From contig JAFZAZ010000030.1 of the NCBI GenBank assembly GCA_017561985.1, forward strand, positions 1 through 18,541: 18,541 nucleotides of DNA, written 5' to 3'. How positions within the stretch are numbered: the first letter of the stretch is position 1; the number at the start of each line of letters is the position of its first letter. Of the stretch, positions 6,971 to 13,286 are shown one piece after another. A model generated the notes under the pieces. It was not told the origin of the DNA, made no database searches, and worked only from the letters and a program-made list of their open reading frames with translations. Source of the stretch: Lachnospiraceae bacterium (GTDB taxonomy: Bacteria > Bacillota_A > Clostridia > Lachnospirales > Lachnospiraceae). A program made the position numbers and the translations under genes.

Positions 6971-7507
6971 CTACTTGCGGGAAAGACGCCTCCGCAGCTC
7001 CTCCACCGCCCGCTCGCTCAGGTGATACACGCTGTGTGTGGAGCGGCCGATTACCGCAGCGATCTCCCCGGCCGACATCGCCTCAAAATACTTCAGCCAC
7101 AACACTTGCCGATACTCCTGCTTCAGCCCCCGCATAGCGCGGTACAATTCTTTCTTCTCATCGTCGCGAATGCATTGCTCCTCCGCTGTCTCGGCATCCG
7201 TCAAATGCCGCTCTGTCTGCTCCGGGATCCCGACAATCTCCTTTGAGCGCCTTCGGACATGATCGATTGCCCGATGCCTGCCGATTGCGTACAACCATGT
7301 CTTGAATGACGATTTTCCGCTGAATCGCGGTTTCTTCGTACCCAGAACGATGATCGTCTCCTCCGCCAGGTCTTCCGCATCCGACAGATTATCAACATAA
7401 TTGTTCAGATACAGCGCCAGTCCGTCAAAGTATGTGTCTATGATCTCCCGGAGGCCCGCATTGTCACCTTCCAGAAAGCGGCGGTAGCTGTCAGCTCCGT
7501 CATTCAT
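6971..7507 (-). CDS. ECF (sigma-70 family) RNA polymerase sigma factor
   Basis: The product is 178 aa from ATG at 7507, which has AAAGGAGG nine nt upstream. A further ATG at 7516 would abut the SD and is unlikely. Region 2 covers about residues 20-85 (D-A-E-D-L-A-E-E-T...S-F-K-T-W-L-Y-A-I-G-R-H-R-A-I-D-H-V-R-R). Region 4 covers about 120-175 (L-K-Q-E-Y-R-Q-V-L-W-L-K-Y-F-E, then A-G-E-I-A-A-V-I-G-R-S-x-x-S-V-Y-H-L-S-E-R-A). It heads a four-gene minus-strand operon with anti-sigma, SBP-like protein and lipoprotein. It is not closely similar to the ECF sigma at 2170-2682, so the two operons share sensors more than sigma factors. Confidence 0.92.
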   Translation of the reverse strand: MNDGADSYRRFLEGDNAGLREIIDTYFDGLALYLNNYVDNLSDAEDLAEETIIVLGTKKPRFSGKSSFKTWLYAIGRHRAIDHVRRRSKEIVGIPEQTERHLTDAETAEEQCIRDDEKKELYRAMRGLKQEYRQVLWLKYFEAMSAGEIAAVIGRSTHSVYHLSERAVEELRRRLSRK

Positions 7508-7624
7508 ATGCGGCATCCTCCTTTATCTGTTACTGTTTAGTCGTGTCTGCGAAAAATAATTCGCCGCTATTTTTCTAAATTTATATTCTTTTTTTCGAAA
7601 ACGTGCCTTCCATACCGGTGTATG

Positions 7625-7657
7625 CGAAAACGAGACCATCAAAAAAGATAGTCTCGT
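7625..7657 (-). terminator. Rho-independent terminator after the YD-repeat gene
   Basis: Arms 7630-7640 and 7647-7657 pair over 11 positions, one of which is a G·U wobble only in minus-strand RNA. The loop is A/T-rich and TTTTC follows on the minus strand. It lies about 35 nt beyond the stop at 7690 and separates this unit from the sigma operon. The 7508-7620 stretch is A/T-rich and should hold the sigma operon promoter, but no clear motif stands out. Confidence 0.75.
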
Positions 7658-7689
7658 GGTTTCATTTTCCGCCGGATCACGGCTGTTTT

Positions 7690-9039
7690 TTATTCCGGAA
7701 GCTGGATCTGAACATCATCGTCGTAGAAATCCAGGCGATGTTTTATCATGAGGTTGTACTGCTCCTCGGTCATCTCGTACTCGGCGTACTTGTACTCTCC
7801 GGTCATTGACGAAACCGGACCTCCGACGTATTTCTCCGAGATCAGAAGGCCGTTCTCGTCGAGTGTCGCCTCGTAAATCTCCGTGTGCGAGATATCCCCG
7901 GTCTTCTCCAGACGCACCAGCGTTCCGTTTTCGCTGAAAGTGCGGCGCGTGACAGTCTGTCCCCGATACTCTTCGCCGCGATACTCCTTCGCGGTCTCGT
8001 ATATACAATTTCCCTTGGCGTCGTATTGATACTCCGTCCGCGTCGTGATCCCGGATTTCTCCGAGATCGACAATACAAGCCGGTCTTTCTCGAAACGCCG
8101 CTGGCTCACGATATTTCCGCTTGTGCGGCTTGTCGTGGTTTCTCTCCTGCCGGTATCGTCATACACGATTTCGATCATAAACTCGTCGTCGATCCCGTTT
8201 TCGATCTTCTGCACAAGTCGACCCGACGCATCGTACTTCGCGATTGTCTCCCACGGTTCATTGTCGTTGCGCTCTTCTACACGGCTGCTTCCGTCCGGCT
8301 CAAAGGTGCGTCTGCGGTAGTACGCCTCGTGCTCTCCGTTCGTGCGGTGCTCCTCGTGCGAAAGTTCAATCTCGCCGGATTCATCGTATGTACTTACAGA
8401 TAAATCTTTCGCGTTGCCGGCCTCATCATAGTCGACCACGCGCACCTCGTTCCCGAATTCATCGTAATAGAAAACGCGGGTCGGCTTCTCCTCTACGCCG
8501 TCATATGAAGAGTACAATTTTATGGTTTTTACCATGTCGCCTTCGTAGTACTCATAGGTCCTGCGGGTCGCGCCTGACGGCATGTTCTCCGCAGCTGTAG
8601 TATAATAACCGGTGACGATAAAATCTATCTTTCTCCCCTGATCATCATATTTAACGACACATTCGCGGTAAACATCCCCGTTCTCCCGGAAGAAACTGCA
8701 AGTCATTTTCTCTTTTGTGTAGTTCCACACTCCGCTGACGCTTCCGTCAAAGTTGTATTCCGTGGAGCGGAGTATGTTTCCGTTCTCATCGTACTCCATT
8801 TTCCGCCAGCAGTGCTGTACTGCGTCGATCATCTTCTGCTCGGTGCGCAGCCAGTACTTCTTCACCTTCGGCGCCTCGGTGGGCATCGGCGTTGCCGTCA
8901 CTGCCGGTGTCGCAGTCAGTGTTATTGTTCTCGGCTTTTTGTCATCGCCGAACACGGCGATCATCAGGATCACCCATCCGATCAGCGCCGCCAGACAGAC
9001 GCCGCCGATCAGGATGATGACATTCTTTTTTGTTTTCAT
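7690..9039 (-). CDS. Membrane-anchored YD/RHS-like repeat protein
   Basis: The product is 449 aa. ATG at 9039 follows a weak G-rich SD (ggggggа-type run about 9 nt upstream). Residues 7-30 form an uncleaved membrane anchor, and about 35-56 are a Thr/Ala/Pro linker (T-A-T-P repeats). The rest is built of degenerate repeats of roughly 20 residues of the Y-D-x-x-G-[NR]-x-x type: Y-D-E-N-G-N-I-L-R-S-T-E-Y-N-F-D-G-S, Y-D-D-Q-G-R-K-I-D, Y-D-E-F-G-N-E-V, Y-D-E-A-G-N-A-K, Y-D-A-S-G-R-L-V-Q-K-I-E-N, Y-D-A-K-G-N-C-I-Y-E-T. This YD/RHS-like pattern usually forms beta-sheet wrapping of surface proteins. No RHS core or toxin domain is present, so a polymorphic toxin is unlikely. It starts 33 nt after the esterase gene and probably shares its transcript. 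Confidence 0.72.
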   Translation of the reverse strand: MKTKKNVIILIGGVCLAALIGWVILMIAVFGDDKKPRTITLTATPAVTATPMPTEAPKVKKYWLRTEQKMIDAVQHCWRKMEYDENGNILRSTEYNFDGSVSGVWNYTKEKMTCSFFRENGDVYRECVVKYDDQGRKIDFIVTGYYTTAAENMPSGATRRTYEYYEGDMVKTIKLYSSYDGVEEKPTRVFYYDEFGNEVRVVDYDEAGNAKDLSVSTYDESGEIELSHEEHRTNGEHEAYYRRRTFEPDGSSRVEERNDNEPWETIAKYDASGRLVQKIENGIDDEFMIEIVYDDTGRRETTTSRTSGNIVSQRRFEKDRLVLSISEKSGITTRTEYQYDAKGNCIYETAKEYRGEEYRGQTVTRRTFSENGTLVRLEKTGDISHTEIYEATLDENGLLISEKYVGGPVSSMTGEYKYAEYEMTEEQYNLMIKHRLDFYDDDVQIQLPE

Positions 9040-9072
9040 TCGAAAAATCCCCCCACTTTATATCTTACACAC

Positions 9073-10683
9073 TTATTCTCTCGCAAATTTCGAGAGGAAC
9101 AGCCACGCCTGCTCGCACGTGTGGTGACGACACTCATGGCCCTGGTTGTCAACGCTTCCGAGCGCGGTCCTGCACACGCCGTCCTCACTGTCAAAATACT
9201 CGATCGTCAGCTTCGCCTGCCGCGAGTCATCTGCGATGACCTCCGTGCGGTCGCCGTTCACGCCCCAGATTTTATTTTCCCACGAATCCGCGTCCGCAAG
9301 CTCCATCGGATACGCCTTCTTCACGCGGTTCACGCCGAACAGCCAGCGGATGCGGTCGACACATTTCTGCGCCTGGAACGGAAGTTCCGGAAGAGGCGTG
9401 ACCGCTCCTCCCGCGTAAAATGTCGGCACCGCCTTGTCGCGGTTGATCTCACACTGCGCAGGCTTGCCGTACGAGTTCAGCCCCACCTCGAACGTCGCGT
9501 CCATCGGCGCGAGTCCCGCAAACACCTCCGGGTGCTCCTGGAAGAGGTCCCAGGATTTGCAGCAGCCCATGGAAAATCCGCTCGCGTAGATGCGCTTCTC
9601 ATCGATATTGTACCGGCTCTTCAGCCGGTCGATCAGCGCGATCATCTCGGTCGCGGTGCTGTTCAAGTGGTTCTCGATCGCCACCAAAAGGAAGTTGTAG
9701 CGGTTTGCAACGCGGTACCAAGCCGAAACGTTCGCGATATACATCGCGGAGTCCCCGCCGCCGTGGAACGCAAGAAGCATCGGCACCGGCTTACCGCTTT
9801 CGAACAGATTGCTGTTGCGATAAACCACGAAGCCGACCTTGTGCACGGTCGTCCCCTTGTCGTCGCCGCAGTTGTCGGGCGATGTCGGAAGCTCCTCCAC
9901 GCACTCTTCGCGGATCATTCCCATCTCCGCAAGGACAGGCTCCTGCTCGAGGTTTCCGCACCAGCGGCGGAATCTCCTGACAAACGTATCAAACTCCCAC
10001 GCGTAGTCCGCTCTGTCACGGACAAGCAGGTTGTCGCAGCAGATGGAAAGCTCACGATTCACCTCGTTCGTGTTGCCGATCGAGACGACCGGAATGTCCT
10101 TCCTCTGCGGCGCGGGAACTGACGAAAGCCTCTCGAGCGTGCACACCGCCGGCGTGATCTCGCCCGGTCCCCACAAAAACTCCCCGTTCACGGTCTTGAG
10201 CAGACATCTTGCGATGTAGTCCGCGGATGCACCGAAGCCGTATAAAAACGTGCGGAAGATCGCTCCGCGGAGGAAGAATCCCGCCGCCTCGCCGGTGAAC
10301 CGGTTGCGCATCTTCACTGCGCCGTCCTCAAAGTATTGATGGATCTTCGAGTTCGCGATCAGCTCCTGAAACAGTGTCTCGTCCGCGCCGTTCCAGCCGT
10401 CCGCCGCCTTCGGCGTGACAAACACGACGCTTCCGCTGTACCTTGCGGCGATTCCCGCGAGGCCGCTTTCGTCCGCCCACGCAGCCGCCTCTTCGGCCGT
10501 GCGCGGCCTCTCCTCCAGCACAATCAGGTACGGCGCCTCGAAGCCGTAGTTGATGACATCCGACGGAAGTCCGCCGTCGTCCGGCACATACACATTTGCG
10601 GAAAAAGTGTCAAACTCGTCCGAGCTCCACACCTTGCCGCCGTTCGCCCGCGTTGTGACTGCGGGCATTTTCCCCATGGACAT
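9073..10683 (-). CDS. Two-domain alpha/beta-hydrolase (PHB-depolymerase/esterase-like)
   Basis: The product is 536 aa; ATG at 10683 has AAGGAGG seven nt upstream. The C-terminal half (about 280-536) is a classical hydrolase: oxyanion-type H-G-G-G-D (307-311), nucleophile elbow G-F-S-M-G with Ser371, and a probable catalytic His516 in N-Q-G-H near the end. This matches feruloyl esterase/PHB-depolymerase-like enzymes. The N-terminal half (about 25-205) looks like a second, degenerate copy of the same fold (V-V-F-V-T-P-K, then G-W-N-G-A-D-E-T-L-F). There the elbow position reads G-F-G-A-S, so the nucleophile is lost. No signal peptide is seen, so the enzyme is probably cytoplasmic. The substrate is unknown. 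It lies 80 nt after the DUF937 gene on the same strand. Confidence 0.75.
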   Translation of the reverse strand: MSMGKMPAVTTRANGGKVWSSDEFDTFSANVYVPDDGGLPSDVINYGFEAPYLIVLEERPRTAEEAAAWADESGLAGIAARYSGSVVFVTPKAADGWNGADETLFQELIANSKIHQYFEDGAVKMRNRFTGEAAGFFLRGAIFRTFLYGFGASADYIARCLLKTVNGEFLWGPGEITPAVCTLERLSSVPAPQRKDIPVVSIGNTNEVNRELSICCDNLLVRDRADYAWEFDTFVRRFRRWCGNLEQEPVLAEMGMIREECVEELPTSPDNCGDDKGTTVHKVGFVVYRNSNLFESGKPVPMLLAFHGGGDSAMYIANVSAWYRVANRYNFLLVAIENHLNSTATEMIALIDRLKSRYNIDEKRIYASGFSMGCCKSWDLFQEHPEVFAGLAPMDATFEVGLNSYGKPAQCEINRDKAVPTFYAGGAVTPLPELPFQAQKCVDRIRWLFGVNRVKKAYPMELADADSWENKIWGVNGDRTEVIADDSRQAKLTIEYFDSEDGVCRTALGSVDNQGHECRHHTCEQAWLFLSKFARE

Positions 10684-10703
10684 TATTTTTCCTCCTTACA
10701 AAC

Positions 10704-10733
10704 GCACTCAGGAGGTCGCCACCCCCTGAGTGC
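10704..10733. other. Hairpin between the DUF937 gene and the esterase gene
   Basis: Perfect arms GCACTCAGG (10704-10712) and CCTGAGTGC (10725-10733) have a 12-nt loop. On the minus strand it is followed by GTTTGTAAGGAGG, so it lacks a true T-tract and lies only about 12 nt before the esterase SD. It may be a weak terminator or an mRNA processing/stability hairpin. Confidence 0.5.
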
Positions 10734-10763
10734 ACAATTCCTCGTATATTTTTACACGCGATA

Positions 10764-11360
10764 TTACTTGAACAATCCGCCGAGAAGACCGGTCACGGTG
10801 TCGAGAGGCGAGCTGCTCTCTTCCTTCTTCTCGGTCTTCTTGCCGTCCGTCTTCTTCTTTGCGGCAGGCTTCTTGCTGTCTGTCTTCTTGGAATCCTTCT
10901 TCTTGGCGTCGGTCTTCTTGCCGTCGGTCTTCTTGCCGTCCGTCTTCTTGCCGTTCTTCGGTTTCTTCGGCTTCTCCTCCTCTTCCTCCTTCTCGTCATC
11001 GTCGTTCGAGGACACCAGACTGAAGAGGCCGGATGCGAGGCTTCCGATGTTCACACTGCCCAAAAGTCCCGAAAGAAGCGCTGCCGTGCCGGAGGGCTTC
11101 TCCTCCTGCTGCGAGCTTCCGCCGCCCAGCAGGCCGCCCAGCAACGGTGCCGCTGCCGAAAGGATGCCGTTCGTCTTCGCCTTGCTCACGCCGGTCTCCT
11201 CGGAGATCTCAGCCGCACTCGTCTTCTTGCCGCTCAAAAGAGCCGGAAGAGCGTTCGTCAAAACGCTTTTTACCTGCGTCTGTGTTGCTCCGGACTGGCC
11301 GCTGATCGCCTTCACGTTCGCGGTCGTAAGCAAAGATTTCGTAATATCCTTAATATCCAT
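10764..11360 (-). CDS. DUF937-like protein with a lysine-rich histone-H1-like tail
   Basis: The product is 198 aa. The start is ATG at 11360 (AAGGAG about 8 nt upstream); an upstream in-frame extension to 11522 would run through the promoter. Residues 1-80 resemble DUF937/YidB: S-G-Q-S-G-A-T-Q-T-Q-V, N-A-L-P-A-L-L-S-G, E-E-T-G-V-S-K, A-A-P-L-L-G-G-L-L-G-G. About 91-116 repeats this Gly/Leu-rich pattern. Residues 119-129 are acidic, and 130-180 consist of K-K-T-D-G/A/S repeats like bacterial histone-H1-type proteins. The last 14 residues return to a hydrophobic G-L-L-G-G-L-F-K. It has its own near-consensus promoter and a leader hairpin. A nucleoid or RNA-binding role is an inference from the tail only. 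Confidence 0.7.
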   Translation of the reverse strand: MDIKDITKSLLTTANVKAISGQSGATQTQVKSVLTNALPALLSGKKTSAAEISEETGVSKAKTNGILSAAAPLLGGLLGGGSSQQEEKPSGTAALLSGLLGSVNIGSLASGLFSLVSSNDDDEKEEEEEKPKKPKNGKKTDGKKTDGKKTDAKKKDSKKTDSKKPAAKKKTDGKKTEKKEESSSPLDTVTGLLGGLFK

Positions 11361-11388
11361 AACCCTGTCTCCTTCTCTCGTTGTTGAT

Positions 11389-11410
11389 AAAAGCGGCATT
11401 TTCCGCTTTT
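11389..11410 (-). other. Leader hairpin of the DUF937 gene
   Basis: Perfect 8-bp arms AAAAGCGG (11389-11396) and CCGCTTTT (11403-11410) have a 6-nt loop and lie in the 5' leader between the promoter and the SD. Few T's follow on the minus strand, so it is a stabilising or attenuating hairpin at most. Confidence 0.4.
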
Positions 11411-11421
11411 CCTGCGAAATA

Positions 11422-11450
11422 ATAGTACTATTTTTCCGCATAAAAGTCAA
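11422..11450 (-). promoter_or_regulatory. Sigma-A promoter of the DUF937 gene
   Basis: On the minus strand TTGACT (11450-11445), a 17-bp spacer, and TACTAT (11427-11422) lie about 60 nt upstream of the ATG at 11360. Its -35 is 19 bp from the -35 of the divergent promoter at 11470-11498. Confidence 0.8.
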
Positions 11451-11469
11451 TAAATTCACTTTCTTGGTG

Positions 11470-11498
11470 TTGAAATGGTATTGTCTTTTTGCTATAAT
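11470..11498 (+). promoter_or_regulatory. Sigma-A promoter of the four-helix membrane protein gene
   Basis: TTGAAA (11470-11475), a 17-bp spacer, and TATAAT (11493-11498) lie about 80 nt upstream of ATG 11580. This is close to consensus and implies strong constitutive expression. The leader is about 75 nt, with no obvious riboswitch fold. Confidence 0.85.
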
Positions 11499-11579
11499 CA
11501 ACGTATCCGGTGTAAGTACCACATATTGTAGAAATGCAATAGGTCACTACCCAAATAAAGTATATAAGGAGAATAGGAC

Positions 11580-12374
11580 ATGGCGGAAAAGAAAGAACAT
11601 ACCATCGTTAATGTTTCTTCCGAAGACGAAGCTCCGAAGAAGAAAGCCACTACGGCGGCACGCAAGAAAGTCACTGAAGACGGCAAGACCGTAATTGAAG
11701 TTGCTCCGGCAGGAAGCGCAACGGGTTATCGTATCGGCGCGATTGTGCTTTGGATCCTCGCCATCACCTGCGAGGTTCTCGGAATCCTCTTCTTGTTCGG
11801 CAAGATCTCGATCACGTTCCTTCCTACGTTGGCTGTGATCATCGGTCTTTTGGTTCTCGACCTCGTGTTCGTCATCATCGGCGCACAGCTCTGGAAGAAA
11901 TCGAACAAGATCGATCCCGCATCGAAGGCCAGCCCGATTAAGTTCTGGCTGTGGAACAACCTCGGTTTGATCGTATGCATCGCTGCATTCATTCCGTTCA
12001 TCATCTTGATTGCGAAGGACAACAAGACGCTTGACAAGAAGACGAAAGCGATCGCTCTCGTTGTTGCAGTCGTTGCTTTGTTGATCGGCGGTCTCTGCAG
12101 CTACGACTGGAACCCGATCTCGAAGGAAGAGAAGGAAGCAGCGGAAGCAGCAGTTACCGGCACTGTATACTGGACTCAGTTCGGTAAGGTTTACCACACT
12201 CATGAGGATTGCGGTTCCCTGAACAACAGCGATACGCTGTACAGCGGCACTGCTAAGGATGCGATTGAGAACGGTCGTACCCGCATCTGCTCCTTCTGCG
12301 CTAAGAAGGACGCCATCGACACCAGCAACATGCTGACAGACGGCAACGAGGAAGAAGCCGCATCAGGCGAATAA
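11580..12374 (+). CDS. Four-helix membrane protein with a C-terminal His/Cys (zinc-ribbon-like) domain
   Basis: The product is 264 aa; ATG at 11580 has AAGGAG about 9 nt upstream. Residues 1-48 are hydrophilic and rich in Lys/Ala. Transmembrane helices lie at about 50-74, 79-101, 123-145 and 155-173. The soluble tail contains T-V-Y-W-T-Q-F-G-K-V-Y-H-T-H-E-D-C (His206, His208, Cys211), then L-Y-S-G-T-A-K-D-A-I-E-N-G-R-T-R, then C-S-F-C (Cys237, Cys240). This is a compact metal-binding-looking module. I recall the same 'VYWTxxGKVYHxxxxC' module on various clostridial proteins, but do not know a function. It is monocistronic with a strong promoter and followed by a terminator. Two strands of well-spaced sigma-A signals and its many aagaag/ctcgaa-type codons point to high expression. 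Confidence 0.7.
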   Translation: MAEKKEHTIVNVSSEDEAPKKKATTAARKKVTEDGKTVIEVAPAGSATGYRIGAIVLWILAITCEVLGILFLFGKISITFLPTLAVIIGLLVLDLVFVIIGAQLWKKSNKIDPASKASPIKFWLWNNLGLIVCIAAFIPFIILIAKDNKTLDKKTKAIALVVAVVALLIGGLCSYDWNPISKEEKEAAEAAVTGTVYWTQFGKVYHTHEDCGSLNNSDTLYSGTAKDAIENGRTRICSFCAKKDAIDTSNMLTDGNEEEAASGE

Positions 12375-12422
12375 CCGACACAGTTAACTAAGCTTTTCAA
12401 AAATAGTATCTAAACAACAATC

Positions 12423-12474
12423 GGCTGTCATGTTCCGAGGCAATAAGGTCCTCCGAAATATGACAGCCATTTTG
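12423..12474. terminator. Convergent terminator between the membrane protein and YdcF-like genes
   Basis: Perfect 9-bp outer arms GGCTGTCAT (12423-12431) and ATGACAGCC (12460-12468) continue inward as an imperfect stem (TTCCGAGG with CCTCCGAA), followed by ATTTTG on the plus strand. It serves the plus-strand gene and probably also catches the minus-strand transcript ending at 12501. Confidence 0.7.
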
Positions 12475-12500
12475 TGTCTCATTTTCCGTTGAAATGCTGC

Positions 12501-13259
12501 TTAGCGCAGCTTCATGTTGCCCGCGAGCAGATCTTTGCACACGCCGGCAAATTCTCTCACCATATTGTGGAGAAGGTACGACGGTTTGGATTCCGCAACG
12601 ACAGCCGATATGTTCGTGTAGCCGCACGCCCGCGCGATCGCCTTGGCGCGGAACATGTGGAAGTTGTTCGTAACGATCCCGACCTTTGCGTCCGCGGACG
12701 GAAGCAGCTCGAGGGAGTATTTGAGGTTCTCCGCCGTGTTGGTCGACGCACTCTCCTTTCGGATGCGCTCCGCGGATATCCCGTGTTTGATCAGATATTC
12801 CGCCATGCCGTCCGCCTCGGGGTAAGGCTCGTTCTCGCCCTGCCCGCCGGACACGATGCACACGGTGTCCGGATGCTCCGTCAGATACTCGACCGCCGTG
12901 TCAAGCCGGTAGCGAAGCACCAGGCTCGGCCCGTCCTCGCGAACCTGCGCCCCGAGCACGATCAGATAATCAACATCCCCGTCGTCCCCGGAAAATCCCG
13001 TCGCAACTCCGATCTCCACCGCCGCAAAAACAATAATGCCGAGGCAGATTGCTGCGACAATCCCGATCTTGACACTCTTCGGAAAATGCCCCCAGACACG
13101 GCACGCGGCAAGCACCGCCAAGAGCCCGAGCACCGCAGCGGCCGCAAACCATATGCGGTAGAACCTGCTGCCCGTTCCGGCGCTTCTCACATAGTTTCCG
13201 TAGCCTGCGCTAAAGATCGCAAGGATCGCGTACAATGCGACCCGGATCCACGTCCACAT
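12501..13259 (-). CDS. YdcF-like DUF218 membrane protein
   Basis: The product is 252 aa. Three hydrophobic segments lie at about 5-19, 36-52 and 64-84, followed by a DUF218 domain from about 97. Family motifs are visible: D-Y-L-I-V-L-G-A-Q-V, R-Y-R-L-D-T-A-V-E-Y-L, I-V-S-G-G-Q-G-E-N-E, A-x-x-M-A-E-Y-L, E-S-A-S-T-N-T-A-E-N-L, and I-V-T-N-N-F-H-M-F-R-A. Members such as YdcF and SanA are linked to envelope biology and can bind S-adenosylmethionine or act on envelope polymers; the exact reaction is unsettled. It starts 27 nt after the AlaX-like gene, so the two are likely co-transcribed. The SD is an aggggga stretch before ATG at 13259. Confidence 0.85.
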   Translation of the reverse strand: MWTWIRVALYAILAIFSAGYGNYVRSAGTGSRFYRIWFAAAAVLGLLAVLAACRVWGHFPKSVKIGIVAAICLGIIVFAAVEIGVATGFSGDDGDVDYLIVLGAQVREDGPSLVLRYRLDTAVEYLTEHPDTVCIVSGGQGENEPYPEADGMAEYLIKHGISAERIRKESASTNTAENLKYSLELLPSADAKVGIVTNNFHMFRAKAIARACGYTNISAVVAESKPSYLLHNMVREFAGVCKDLLAGNMKLR

Positions 13260-13286
13260 AGTTCTCTTCCCCCTAATTTTAGTAAG

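Noticed and set aside
7508..7620. ECF-type autoregulated promoter before the second sigma gene
   Set aside because: I looked for GGAAC/TGTAAC-like -35 and CGTC-like -10 elements at 16-17 bp spacing and found no convincing pair; a cgac-ta near 7538 lacks a matching -35.
8812..10122. A 436-codon plus-strand frame
   Set aside because: It is antisense to the esterase and YD-repeat genes, Arg/His-rich, and without recognisable motifs.
10336..11694. A 452-codon plus-strand frame
   Set aside because: It is antisense to the esterase and DUF937 genes. Its Phe/Leu/Pro-rich centre is simply the complement of the lysine-rich repeat codons, and it runs through both promoters.
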